Origin: Verrucomicrobiota bacterium
Lineage (GTDB): Bacteria > Verrucomicrobiota > Verrucomicrobiia > Limisphaerales > J093
DNA length: 64,000 nucleotides
NCBI GenBank assembly: GCA_027493615.1
Contig: JAOSKK010000001.1
Span: forward strand, 363,629 to 427,628
Reading direction: 5' to 3'
A program made the translations under genes and the position numbers. Numbering within the stretch: the first letter of the stretch is position 1; the number at the start of each line of letters is the position of its first letter. Below the pieces are notes generated by a model. It searched no databases, was not told where the DNA came from, and saw only the letters and a list, made by a program, of their open reading frames with translations. Of this stretch, positions 1 to 9,353 are shown one piece after another.

Positions 1-1104
1 CTACGCCGGGCTCTTCGAACACGCCCGCGCGGAGGCCGAGCGGGTGGGGACGCTGAACACTCCCTGGCGGCGCCTGATCCGCTGGTTCACCGTGAAATGG
101 CTTTTCATGGACCTGCGCCGCCTGCGGGCCTTCGGACGTCTGCTCCGGGTCTACCAGTGGCGCTGGCTCGGCGTGCAGTCCTTTGTCCGCAAGTGCGGCG
201 TGCTGCGGTTGCTGCCCCGCCGGTGGCGCGAGCTTGAGGCCATGACCCCCACCTGCCGGCGAAGTTCTCGCAACGGCTCATTGCGGAAGTCACGCCCGCC
301 GTCGGTCCGCGTCGCTACCGCGTGGCGCTGCTCACCGGTTGTGCCCAGGACCTGATCTTCAGCGACGTCAACCGCGACACCGTCGAGGTCCTGGCGCGCA
401 ATGGCTGCGAAGTCTTCACGCCCCGCCACCAGCATTGCTGCGGCTCGCTCCATGCCCACAACGGCGAACTGGAGCTGGCCCGCACCCTCGCGCGCCGGAA
501 CCTGGACCAGTTCCCGCCCGGGCAGTTTGACGCCATCATCACCAACGCCGGCGGCTGCGGCTCGCACCTCAAACACTACGGTGCGCTGCTGGCCGAAGAC
601 CCTGCGTACCGCGAGCGCGCCGCGTTGTGGGACCGCCGGTGCCAGGACGTGCATGAGTGGCTGGTGGCCATCGGCTTCGAGAAGCCTCCGCCCACCGGCG
701 GGCCGTCCCTCGTGGTGACCTACCACGAATCCTGCCACCTGAGCCACGCGCAGAAGGTCGTCCAACAACCCCGACAGCTCCTGCAAGCGATCCCGAACCT
801 GCGGCTCGTCGAGTTGCCCGAGAGCCAGTGGTGTTGCGGCAGTGCCGGCATCTACAACCTGATCCAGCCGGCGATGGCGAACCAACTGCTCGAACGCAAG
901 CTGGCGCATGTCCGGTCCACGGGCGCCACGGTGGTGGCCACGGCCAACCCCGGCTGCCAACTGCAGTTGGTGAACGGTGCGCGGGCTCGGGGCCTGTCGC
1001 TGCGCGTCGCGCACCCCGTCACGCTGCTTGCCGAGGCGTACCGCCGGACCTGGCGCCCGCCGGTGACCTTTTCCCCATTTACTCCGCGACCGGCCGCCTT
1101 ATAG
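1..1104 (+). CDS. glcF: (Fe-S)-binding protein, glycolate oxidase GlcF-like (5' partial, frameshifted)
   Basis: This is the C-terminal part of a cysteine-rich-domain Fe-S protein of the GlcF/LutA type, which passes electrons from glycolate or lactate oxidation. Visible CCG-domain motifs are HQHCCGSLHAHNG and SQWCCGSAGIYN, with YHESCHLSHAQ between them. The N-terminal ferredoxin-like half lies upstream of the window. The reading frame changes at the C run at 246-250. One extra C gives EAMTPHLPAKFSQRL and joins both halves, so I read one gene. It ends 8 bp before ispF. The exact substrate cannot be told from this half. Confidence 0.8.
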
Positions 1105-1112
1105 TCGCCGCC

Positions 1113-1592
1113 ATGATCCATGTCGGCATCGGCTACGACGTGCACAGGTTGGTGGAAGGACGGAAACTGGTGTTGGGTGCGGTCGAGATCCCGCACGCGA
1201 AGGGCCTGGAGGGGCACTCGGATGCCGACGTCCTCATCCACGCGCTCTGCGACGCGCTGTTCGGCGCCATGGGCGAGGGCGACATCGGCCACTTTTTCCC
1301 CAACACGGATCCGCGCTGGAAGAACGCCCCGAGCCTCACCTTCCTCCGCGAGGCGGTGCGCATGGTGCATCTGCACAGCGGGCGGGTGATCAACGTGGAC
1401 AGCACCCTCGTGGCCGAGGAGCCCAAGATCGGGCCCTATGTCAAGACCATGCGGCACCGGTTGTCCGAGGCGCTCGAGATCCATCCCGAGCGGGTTGCCA
1501 TCAAGGCCACCACCAACGAGGGGTTGGGCTTCCTGGGGCGGGGCGAAGGCATCGCCGCGATGGTGGTGGCCACGGTGGATCTGCCGCGTTAG
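1113..1592 (+). CDS. ispF: 2-C-methyl-D-erythritol 2,4-cyclodiphosphate synthase
   Basis: IspF is the fifth enzyme of the non-mevalonate (MEP) isoprenoid pathway. It cyclises CDP-methylerythritol 2-phosphate with release of CMP. The 159-residue length is normal for the family. The N-terminus reads IHVGIGYDVHRLVEGRK with the metal-binding D-x-H. GHSDADVLIHALCDAL carries the second metal site, and the C-terminus has IKATTNEGLGFLGRGEGIAA. The ATG start follows the upstream Fe-S protein stop by 8 bp, so the two are probably co-transcribed. No frameshift is seen. Confidence 0.97.
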   Translation: MIHVGIGYDVHRLVEGRKLVLGAVEIPHAKGLEGHSDADVLIHALCDALFGAMGEGDIGHFFPNTDPRWKNAPSLTFLREAVRMVHLHSGRVINVDSTLVAEEPKIGPYVKTMRHRLSEALEIHPERVAIKATTNEGLGFLGRGEGIAAMVVATVDLPR

Positions 1593-1620
1593 GCCGCCCG
1601 GTTGCCACCCCCACCGGACC

Positions 1621-1890
1621 ATGTCCGCCAAGAGCGAAATCGGCTGGAAACACCGCACCGCCGAAGGGGAGCGCCGTGAGGTCTACGCCCGGCACACGGG
1701 CGGCCGCTGGTTGTTTTTCGAGCGCGGCCGCCGCTTCGACGAATGGCAGCCGTTGCCGGATCCTCCGCTCGAGGACTGGCTCGAGTTGCTCGAGGCGGTC
1801 GAGCGACGCGTCCAGCGTCGCCTGCTGCGGCCGGAGGAGCCGGCGCGGATCCGGAAGCGGATTCGCGAGTTGTTCCCGGAAAGGTCTTGA
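1621..1890 (+). CDS. Hypothetical protein, 89 aa
   Basis: This is a small soluble, charged protein beginning MSAKSEIGWKHRTAEGE. It contains a KWLFF-like segment (GGRWLFFERGRRFDEWQPL) and an Arg/Glu-rich, probably helical C-terminal half. It starts 28 bp after ispF and ends just before tRNA-Pro, so it may be the last gene of the glcF-ispF run. I do not recognise a family. Its charged composition and clean open frame make it a likely real gene. Confidence 0.6.
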   Translation: MSAKSEIGWKHRTAEGERREVYARHTGGRWLFFERGRRFDEWQPLPDPPLEDWLELLEAVERRVQRRLLRPEEPARIRKRIRELFPERS

Positions 1891-1915
1891 AATCCCGGGG
1901 CGGGGTTCCTAATTT
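1887..1915 (+). promoter_or_regulatory. Candidate sigma70-type promoter of tRNA-Pro
   Basis: TTGAAA (1887-1892), 17 bp spacer, then TAATTT (1910-1915), about 38 bp before the tRNA. The -35 element overlaps the stop of the preceding small gene. Pattern match only. Confidence 0.35.
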
Positions 1916-1953
1916 CACGCTGCTCGTGGCGCCTGCCGCGAGCCCGGATGGGT

Positions 1954-2030
1954 CGGGACGTAGCGTAGCTTGGTAGCGCGTCTGAATGGGGTTCAGAAGG
2001 TCGTGAGTTCAAATCTCACCGTCCCGACCA
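1954..2030 (+). tRNA. tRNA-Pro (anticodon GGG)
   Basis: A full cloverleaf can be folded. The acceptor CGGGACG pairs with CGTCCCG. The anticodon stem is TCTGA/TCAGA with loop ATGGGGT, giving anticodon GGG. The T arm is GTGAG-TTCAAAT-CTCAC. The 3' CCA is encoded. It reads CCC and CCT proline codons. Confidence 0.96.
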
Positions 2031-2085
2031 TTCCCCAAGCAGGTGTTTCAATGGACGCTTCACCCGCGCCTTCGTCGGCTCGGGG

Positions 2086-2393
2086 GCCTTGAACCGCGGA
2101 GGGTGCAGGCGGGACGGCCGCACCACAGGCTCAGGGAGCGCCTTCATTAGCCCAATCCCCGATGTTCGTAATCGGTGGAGGGATTTCCCGCCTTGGATCC
2201 TCCGCCGATTACGAACATCGGGGGATTGGGGAAGCGACGTGGTTCTCCTGGATCGGCCCAGGGGCCATGAACCTGAAAGTGCCGGTAAACCGGACGCACT
2301 CCAGACGCTGCGCGCGGAACGGACATCCAGCGCCCATCGCGAAGCGTATGGGGTGCGGGGATTCACCCCCGCTTTTCGTGCTCGGTTCATGGG
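2086..2393 (+). repeat. Modular palindromic repeat, copy A1 (modules M1 + M2)
   Basis: The first module (M1) starts near GAACCGCGGAGGGTGCAGG and contains a near-perfect 32-bp inverted repeat (2151-2182 with 2197-2230) built on GATGTTCGTAATCGG. The second module (M2) starts with CCATGAACC at 2265 and ends with GGTTCATGG near 2393. It contains an imperfect hairpin based on GCACTCCAGACGCTGCGCG. Other copies lie near 21.9, 22.9, 26.0, 30.5 and 39.2 kb. Confidence 0.85.
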
Positions 2394-2596
2394 AGGCCAG
2401 CACGAACGAAGGTCTTCTGACTGGGCTGCGTGGACCATGACCAATCGCCCAACCGGCCGCGCTGTCCCGTCGGAACGGGGCGGGTGGCAGCCAGCAGCCT
2501 GGCGGCGGCTTGACGACGGCGTCCTGGACTTCACCCTCGGGCGCCGTCGCGTTGCCCTGCGCCCTGCGCCCCTGCGCATCGCTGCTTACGCAGCCA
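2394..2596. other. Intergenic, no gene seen
   Basis: This stretch lies between repeat A1 and the promoter region of the next gene. Open frames here are short shadows without recognisable protein content. Confidence 0.6.
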
Positions 2597-2625
2597 TTGA
2601 CAAGGCGGCCAATCGACATTAGTAT
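2597..2625 (+). promoter_or_regulatory. Candidate promoter upstream of PEP-CTERM gene
   Basis: A perfect TTGACA (2597-2602), a 17-bp spacer, then TAGTAT (2620-2625). It would give a leader of about 180 bases before the gene at 2814. A short palindrome TGACCT-TG-AGGTCA at 2689-2702 lies inside that leader and could be an operator. Confidence 0.5.
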
Positions 2626-2813
2626 CCCCGCGTAATTAGGGACGAAACGGCTGGTCTTCTTGTTGTACGTCTTGGCGTACGCGACTTCTGACCTTGAGGT
2701 CAAAGGCCGAGGACCGGGAGGAGGGAGTGCAGGGGTGAGAGGAGAAGAAGACGAGCGGTGCTGCGGATCGCCAAGGAATCCGCGGGACGTCCTGTCGGCA
2801 ACTCGCCAAACCT

Positions 2814-3465
2814 ATGAGATCCACCTCGACTCACCTCAGCACCTGCCTGCTCTTGTTAACGACCAGCGGTGGGGCCGCCGTGCTGGTCGACACCACGCCG
2901 GGCACCGGCGCACCGCCGGGCACGCTGGGCGGTTACTTCATGACAGCCTTTCCGGCCGATCCCTCGACCGAAGGGACTATGATCCTCCAACTCACCCCGC
3001 CGGCGGCCGCGCCGGTGGTCGGCATGCTCAGCTTCGCCACCGAGGTCGAGCACATGCAGGCCGGCTCGGTGTGGGACACCTGGAGCCACGGGTACACGGG
3101 TGACGTGTACTTCAATGAAGACCACGACCTGCTGATGGGGTTGCCGGTCGGGACGCAGGCGTTTTCGCTCTACGTGCAGCCGAATCTCAAGGATGACTTT
3201 GAGTTTCAGGTCGTCTCGGAAGCGACGGTCACGACGCTGACAATCAACGGGAACAAGGGGGCGCGCTACATCGGCTTCTACAGCGACAACCCGCTGGACC
3301 CGCTGCAGTTTGTGTATGTGCGTCAGAGCTCGATGGACTCCGGACGGATTTGCGGTGGGCGAGTTCATGATCAACGCGATTCCCGAGCCGGGCCTCGCGA
3401 CGCTGGTCACCGGCCTCGGTCTCGGTGCCCTGGCGGGGGCGCGGCGGTTCTTCTCCCGGCGTTGA
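2814..3465 (+). CDS. PEP-CTERM sorting-domain protein (frameshifted near 3'end)
   Basis: This is a secreted protein of about 216 residues. It has a hydrophobic N-terminal signal (LSTCLLLLTTSGGAAVLV) and a beta-rich body with no named domain. It ends INAIPEPGLATLVTGLGLG...RRFFSRR, a PEP-CTERM signal recognised by exosortase for attachment to the outer surface or exopolysaccharide. The C-terminal 40 residues are in another frame. Removing one G near 3341 (TCCGGACGG) restores SSMDSDGFAVGEF and the sorting signal. A candidate promoter lies at 2597. The next gene starts 38 bp downstream. Confidence 0.75.
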
Positions 3466-3503
3466 TTTCCCGCCCAGGTCCCGAGACAGAAAGGAGTCTT
3501 TCC

Positions 3504-6323
3504 ATGAGAACCCGGTTGCAGCGAAGCCTTGGCGTTCTGCTGGCGCTGGTCGCCGCGTCCGCCACGACGTTGGCCGTCCAGCCCACGGTCAAGACCGTGC
3601 CCTGGGTGGCCAGCAATCCGCTAATTCCGCACGACACCTACGAAGGGAAGCAGGTGACCCTCAAGGGGACCTGCGACCAGCAAGGCGCCAACTTCGAGTG
3701 GGTCTGGGACTTCGGCGACGGATCCGCACCCGCGGTGGGTACGGTGTCTGACCCGTACGTCGTTGAGGCACGCCACACCTATACGGGAGCCGTGGGGACG
3801 ATCTTCACCGCGCGGCTCACGATTCGCGACACGAACACGGGCGATAGCGCCAGCAAGCCGTACTACGTCAAGATCGAGCCGAAGGAATTGCCGTTCGAGG
3901 TGAACGTGGCCATCGATGAAGGGCTGTGGTTCCTCCACAAGACCCAGCGTCGTCTGACGAGCGGCGGCATCGCGGTCGGCGACTGGGGGGAGGCTCGCCT
4001 TATGGCAACCAGGCGGTCTCCTCCTGGCCCAGCGTCTGGGCGGCCAACGTCAACGCGTTTGAAGTCAACGGCCACCTCGAGACAGGGAGTGCCGACAACC
4101 CCTACACCGAGACTGTGCAGCGAGGGTTGCGTCGGATCTTCGAATACCTGTACGCGGCCACCATCGGCCCGCAGTCCAATCCCATGTACCCCGGCGGGGT
4201 GAATCCGGACAGCAACGGGAACGGGTACGGGGTGTTCATCAACAGCAGCTACCAGTTCTACCAGGGCGGCATGCTGATGGACGCCATCATCGCCAGCGGC
4301 ACACCCGCCGCGGTGGCGGTGACTGGCCCGGCGCCGTCTGGCGCCAATCCGGGCATCCTCGGTCGCACCTATGCCGACATCATCCAGGACATGGTGGATG
4401 CCTATGCCTGGGCGCAGTACGACGGTAATCCGGGGGAGGCTGGCGTTACAGTGCCAACCAGTATCCTGACAACTCGGCCTGCCAATGGGCCGCCATCGGC
4501 ATGATCCCCGCCGAACGCAACTGGGGATTGACGGTCCCCCAGTGGGTGAAGCATTGGAATGTGCCCTGGCTCGCGGCCACCCAGGCGGGGAGCGGTGCTT
4601 TCGGGTACACCGACTCGAACCCGATTTGGGGACCCTATGCAACCACTCCATCCGGCATGGTGCAGATGGTGATGGATGGCATCGGTCGCGGCCAGACCGG
4701 GCCCTCAGGTCGCCCGAGTTGGGATCTGGCTGAGACCTTCCTCCGCAACAACTTCGGCAACACCGGAAACGCCGGCAACGCGATCAAGAGCTACTATTAC
4801 GGCCTGCTCTCGTTCGTGAAGTCGATGGTGCTCTACCCCTATGACGGCGACGAGGATCCGCTGACACCGGATCCAACGCCCATCAAGTGGCTGCGGTCCC
4901 AGACCGCTGGCGTCCCGCCCTTGGACTGGTACGCCGCGGAGGTGAGCAAAGGCGCGCCCACGGACGGCGTGGCACGCAAGCTGGTGAACGACCAGTCCTT
5001 CAGCACGCAATGGGGCTATTGGTACGGCCACAACTACACCGGAGACCAATATCCGTTTGAGACGGCCTGGGCGATCCAGATGCTCAACCGGACCGTCGTG
5101 GATCCCGGCGCCCCGGTGGCGGTGGCCAAGGCCCTCCCCAATCCGGGCATCGTCGGGCAATTGATTACACTCGACGGGTCCGACTCCTACCATCAGTCCC
5201 CGGTCTCATGATCGACTCGTGGGAGTGGGATGTGGACAACAACGGGACGTTCGACGCCAGCGGACCCTTCGTTACAGCGACCTTCAGCGCCGTCGGCAAT
5301 TACCCGGTGAAACTTCGGGTCACGGACAACGGCACGCCGGAGAAGTCCGCCGAGACCATCGTGGTGGTTCGCATCACGGAACCACCCGTGGCGCCGACCG
5401 CCGATGCCGACGGGCCCTACGTGTTCTGCCCACAGGCCAAGCCTTGGTTCCTCGACGGCCGCTGGTCGCGCAATCCCGACGACGGCCACAGCGAAGCTGG
5501 CCGGCCGGGCGATGCGATCCAGTCCTACGAATGGGACCTCGACGGCGACGGACAGTTCGACGACGCCGCGGGTCCGACTCCGGACGTGACGGCTTGGTTC
5601 CAGGCGTTGGGCCCGGGAAGCCATCTGGTGCAGTTGCGGGTCACCGACACCACGGCGACCTCCTTCCCCAGCAGTGGCTTGGGTGATCTGTCAGACACGG
5701 CGTCGGCGCAGGTCATTGTGCTGGCGGAAGACGATCCGGCCTGCAGGTGCGTGGACCTGGCTGTCACCACGGCAGGCAAGCTCGTGAAGTTGAACTGGTC
5801 GGCCCACGCCACCGCGGCCGGTTATAACGTTTACCGCGGCACCGCGGCGGGTGGGCCCTACCTGTGGATCACCGCAGTGGCGGGCACGGCTTACGACGAC
5901 AACGACTGCGTCTCCGGCACCACCTACTACTACGTGGTGCGGCCGACGGCGCTGAACGGCGATGAGTTGTGCCAGTCCAACGAGGTCGAGGTGACCCCGA
6001 CCTGCGATCCTCCGCGCGTGGGCTGCGCGCCCACGACGAAGTGCTCGAACCTGGCACGGTATTACCGTGAGCTGACCGCCTCGAGCGACTGCTACGGGCG
6101 CATGCAGCTCAAGATCTGGGTGGGCGACTCGGCCACACCGACGTTCGTCGCCGGCCCCTTCAAGTCCGGCGATGTGATTCGGATCAGCAAGGCCACCGTG
6201 GCCACTGTCCGGCCCGGAACCACCGACTGTGTGGCGGCGATCATCACCGTCAAGGGACAAGGGCTTGTTTGGGCACAGGACCCGTTCGGGCAGACGACCG
6301 ATCCGAAGCTGGTTTGTCCGTAG
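3504..6323 (+). CDS. Large secreted PKD-domain protein with cyclase-like repeats (three frameshifts)
   Basis: About 940 residues when joined. Order: signal peptide (LGVLLALVAASATTLAV), a PKD-type domain (WVWDFGDGSAP...HTYTG), then a long central part with recurring glycine-tryptophan units (GDWGGGSPYGNQ; GNPGGGWRYSANQ...NSACQWAAIGM). Two further PKD-type units (DSWEWDVDNNGTFDASG; QSYEWDLDGDGQFDD) follow, then a fibronectin-III-like unit (LVKLNWSAHATAAGYNVYRG) and a cysteine-containing tail. Frame changes sit in the G runs at 3985-3990 and 4432-4436 and at GG 5202-5203. One added G at each site restores the reading. The central units resemble terpene-cyclase or prenyltransferase toroid repeats, which is only a resemblance. 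Likely an extracellular structural or binding protein. Confidence 0.75.
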
Positions 6324-6358
6324 CCTGGCTCTCACCGTTGTGAGACCAGGAGGAACCG

Positions 6359-6389
6359 AGCCCCCGGGCGCTGGCCGCTCGGGGGCTTT
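6359..6389 (+). terminator. Probable intrinsic terminator after PKD gene
   Basis: The hairpin AGCCCCCG...CTCGGGGGCT is followed by TTTGTGTG. It lies 36 bp after the PKD gene stop and could also serve the convergent DUF1080 gene weakly. Confidence 0.65.
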
Positions 6390-6447
6390 GTGTGCGGTTG
6401 CCAACAACCAGCGGGGGGGCGCGAAGTCGAGCCCGGAGCGGGGGACT

Positions 6448-7271
6448 TCACTGAGCCGGCCGCAGCTCGAACACGGCCACGCGACGAAAGAAGACTTCCG
6501 AGCCTTCACACTGGAGCAGGATTCTGCCGCGGTCGGGGCGGAGGTCGAAGGCCTCGTTGACCAGGATGCCGTTGAGCCGGATGGCGAGGCGGTTGCCGTC
6601 GCAGGTGCACTCGACTGTGTTCCACTCGCCGTAGGTTCGTTCCGGATCCAGGGGCCCGCGGAAGTCGATTTCGTCCCGCCAGGCGCGGGACTTGCCGAAC
6701 CAGTTCAGCCGTCCCCAGGTCTCGATGGTTTGGAGGCGACCTTCCGCGTCCCAGAACCACCAGCCGTCTGCGTCCCGCTCCGGCGCCACCCGGGCCGTGA
6801 GGCGTGGGGCGATCAGCCGTCCGGCCTCGTCTTTCCCGCGGATGAGAAGGATGTCGCCCGTGGCTCCCTGGAACAGGTTGCATTCAATGGCGGCCATGAA
6901 AGCGCCGTCGCCGTCGTGACTGTTGCCGTCCGGACCGGTGGCATGGAGGAAGATGCCGGAATCGCGCGCCCGTCCGACGCGGTCGTTCCAGGGCGTGTTG
7001 CGGGTCCCCCACTTGAACTCGACGACCAGCCGGTAGTTGGCGAAGGACTGGGTCGTGGCGAGATAGCCGAGACCGTCGCCGCTGATCCGAATCCATCCGT
7101 TGGTGACGGTGAACACGCCACGCGGATCTTCGTGGCGCGTGTCCCGCAACCAGGTCGAGAAACCGGACAGATCCCGGCCGTTGAAGAGCTCGGCGGCGTG
7201 GCCATCCCCAGCCCGGCCCCGGCGAGCCACGCACACCACGCGAAGAACCCGATCGCGTTACGCCGGCCCAT
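6448..7271 (-). CDS. DUF1080 (3-keto-disaccharide hydrolase-type) secreted protein (frameshifted)
   Basis: About 274 residues. A signal peptide (MGRRNAIGFFAWCAWLAGAG) is followed by a concanavalin-like DUF1080 fold. Markers are ELFNGRDLSGFSTW at the start, then YRLVVEFKWG, RDSGIFLHATG, ECNLFQGATGD and GEWNTVECTCDGNRLAIRLNG near the end. Relatives are exported and many act on sugars or glycosides, some as 3-keto-glycoside hydrolases. Signal peptide and domain are in different frames. One added C in the CGCCGCC near 7200 joins them as GMATPAELFNGR. The gene is followed by the alpha/beta hydrolase upstream at 26 bp on the same strand, so the two may be co-transcribed. Confidence 0.85.
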
Positions 7272-7296
7272 ACCCGTTGCTCACGACGTTTGGGGC

Positions 7297-8232
7297 TCAG
7301 CGATCCGACATGACGGCCACCCGCCGGCGCGGCGGCGGGTCCTCGAACCGGACCGGCAGGGTTTGGCTTTCCGAGGCGTAGCCATTGACCGACTCTCGCC
7401 ATGCCTCGGGTCGCGTCGGCACCCGCAAGCCACGGCGTGCTGCCAGCCGCAGCTCGCGCAACCAGGAGACGATACGCTCGGCCACCCGCTCCCAGCCCGG
7501 CTCGAGCATCAGGTCATGGCCCGCGTCGTCAAAGAACTCCGCCTGGACACCATAGGACCTCGCCACCCCTTCCGTCACGTGCCGGGGCACGCTCCGATCC
7601 TGCCCCGCTCCCAGCACGAGCACCGGCACCTGGAGCTCCGGCCGCCAGACGATCTTCGGTCGCAACAGAAGTTCGAGACAGACCCGATACGACTCCTCCT
7701 CCAGACGGGCAAAACAGCCCTGCACCACGTGGTCCGGAGTGGTTGGGGAAAAGAACCGCTCCCGGCACGCGCCCGGGGAGGGAATCGAGAGACGGGGCGC
7801 CCGGCGCCGGTGGACGCGCAGAAAGAGGCCCGGTTGCCGGCGGAAATGGTGCCACGCGGACCATCGGAAGGCGGCGGGCTGGGTGGGTGCCAGCAGCACC
7901 ACGGCCGGCGGGTTGAGCTGGCGCAACCGCATCTGGATCAACAGCGCCCCCAGCGAGTGTCCCACAAGGATGGGGCACGGATGATAGCCTGCCGCCATTT
8001 GCACCACGGCATCCGCATAATCGTTCAGTGACGTCCAGCGGTGACTGGACCTCGCGCTGGCGGCGGCGCCGTGTCCGGGAAGATTCCCCACCTGGGTCCT
8101 AATCCCCTGACGGTGGAAGTACTCACGCCACGCCTCCGACCAGCACCAAGAGCCGTGCAACAGCCCGTGGACAAAGAGGATCGTGCGCCCGCCCGACGGG
8201 GATCGTTCATGATCCAAAGTCATCGCGAGCAT
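7297..8232 (-). CDS. Alpha/beta-fold hydrolase
   Basis: A 311-residue serine hydrolase. The oxyanion-hole motif FVHGLLHGSWCW is near residue 20. The nucleophile elbow is LVGHSLGALL. The acid/His end is represented by FFDDAGHDLMLEPGWE. The C-terminal 40 residues are Arg/Pro-rich beyond the usual fold. There is no signal peptide, so it is probably cytoplasmic. The substrate is unknown. It is transcribed away from 8.2 kb together with the DUF1080 gene downstream. Confidence 0.88.
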   Translation of the reverse strand: MLAMTLDHERSPSGGRTILFVHGLLHGSWCWSEAWREYFHRQGIRTQVGNLPGHGAAASARSSHRWTSLNDYADAVVQMAAGYHPCPILVGHSLGALLIQMRLRQLNPPAVVLLAPTQPAAFRWSAWHHFRRQPGLFLRVHRRRAPRLSIPSPGACRERFFSPTTPDHVVQGCFARLEEESYRVCLELLLRPKIVWRPELQVPVLVLGAGQDRSVPRHVTEGVARSYGVQAEFFDDAGHDLMLEPGWERVAERIVSWLRELRLAARRGLRVPTRPEAWRESVNGYASESQTLPVRFEDPPPRRRVAVMSDR

Positions 8233-8384
8233 TTACCTGAGCAGTAACCGGGCCAGGATTCAAGCATCCCCGCTAAGCAATAATCCTTGCTTCGCAACCG
8301 ACCCTGGGATGGTTCTCCGGGAAGCGGCCTGCGCCGGGAGTTGAGGGCCACACAGGGCATGCGGATGGGCCGGTGCCCCCGGTG

Positions 8385-9329
8385 CTACGGCGGAGCTGGC
8401 GGGACGGACTCTCGCTCCTGCGGGTGAAGCTGGTCGTGATCCTCGGCACTCTCGAGGTGGGTGGTCACATAGGCCCGAGGTTCGAGGGAGGTCTCGAGCG
8501 ACTGTTCAATGCGCGTGGCTTCCCGATGGGCTGCGGCCAGCGACGTGCCGGCGGGGAACACCAGATGCACCTCCACCCAGTGGGCATCGCCGAGGTGGCG
8601 GTGGCGGAGCCGGTGGAAGGTGAGGCCCTGTGGGGCCGTCTCCCGGGTCAGCACCTCGTTGAGCCGTTGCTGGGTGTCCGGATCGGCCCGGTCCATCAAT
8701 CCTCCAAATGAGGTGCGCACCAGGCCGGCGCCCGAGACCAGGATGTTCAAGGCCATCAGGATGCCACAGATGGGGTCGAACGGGAGCCAGTGGGTGAAGT
8801 GGACCAATCCAAGGCTGACCAGTACCGCCAGGCTCGTCCAGCAATCCGTCAGGACGTGCCGGCCGTTCGCAGCCAGAATGATCGAGTTCTTTCGTCGGCC
8901 CAGCCAGACGAGGTAGCCGCCCAGGCCCCCGTTGATCAGCACGGCGATCGCGGTGAGGGCTGTTCCGAGACCGAGGTTCTCCAGGCTCAGGCCCCCGATC
9001 CATTTGCGGACTGACTCGAAGATGATGTAGACCGCCGCCAGCATGATCATGGCCCCTTCGAACCCGGCGGAGAAGAACGCGATCTTCGCGTGACCGTAGG
9101 GGTGGGATTGGTCGGCCGGCTTGTAGGACAGCTTGAGGCTGTAGGTGGCGAAGAGCACCGCGGCGACATGGACGACGGACTCGGCGGCGTCGCTCAAAAT
9201 GGCCGCGGAGCCGGTGAGCAGATACGCACCCACCTTGAGGAGGAACATGACCAACCCGATGCCCAGCGAGAGGGTCATCGCGAAACTCAGGGCCTTCCGG
9301 TCGGCGTCGCTCTGCGGGGCGGGTCCCAT
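8385..9329 (-). CDS. Cation diffusion facilitator family transporter
   Basis: A 314-residue inner-membrane divalent-metal exporter (Zn, Fe, Mn or Co). About six hydrophobic segments occupy the first 200 residues. The metal-site pairs are seen as ILSDAAESVVHV (helix 2) and NGRHVLTDCWTSLAV (helix 5). The histidine-rich cytoplasmic domain (FHRLRHRHLGDAHWVEVHL) matches the family's C-terminal regulatory domain. The tail contains DHDQLHPQE. It lies 24 bp from the cytochrome gene on the same strand and may be in its operon. Confidence 0.93.
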   Translation of the reverse strand: MGPAPQSDADRKALSFAMTLSLGIGLVMFLLKVGAYLLTGSAAILSDAAESVVHVAAVLFATYSLKLSYKPADQSHPYGHAKIAFFSAGFEGAMIMLAAVYIIFESVRKWIGGLSLENLGLGTALTAIAVLINGGLGGYLVWLGRRKNSIILAANGRHVLTDCWTSLAVLVSLGLVHFTHWLPFDPICGILMALNILVSGAGLVRTSFGGLMDRADPDTQQRLNEVLTRETAPQGLTFHRLRHRHLGDAHWVEVHLVFPAGTSLAAAHREATRIEQSLETSLEPRAYVTTHLESAEDHDQLHPQERESVPPAPP

Positions 9330-9353
9330 GGGGGCGTGGGGCGGTTCGGCGGG

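Noticed and set aside
2016..2579. Open frame whose product MNRARKAGVNPRTPYASR also appears near 21.9 kb
   Set aside because: The identical peptides come from the M2 repeat, which happens to be open. There is no sign of coding constraint beyond the repeat.
6229..8031. 600-codon plus-strand open frame
   Set aside because: It is antisense to the DUF1080 and hydrolase genes, and its translation is low-complexity. It results from high GC, as do the long frames at 9090-10316, 28082-29482, 34361-36349, 53000-54667 and 56693-58195.
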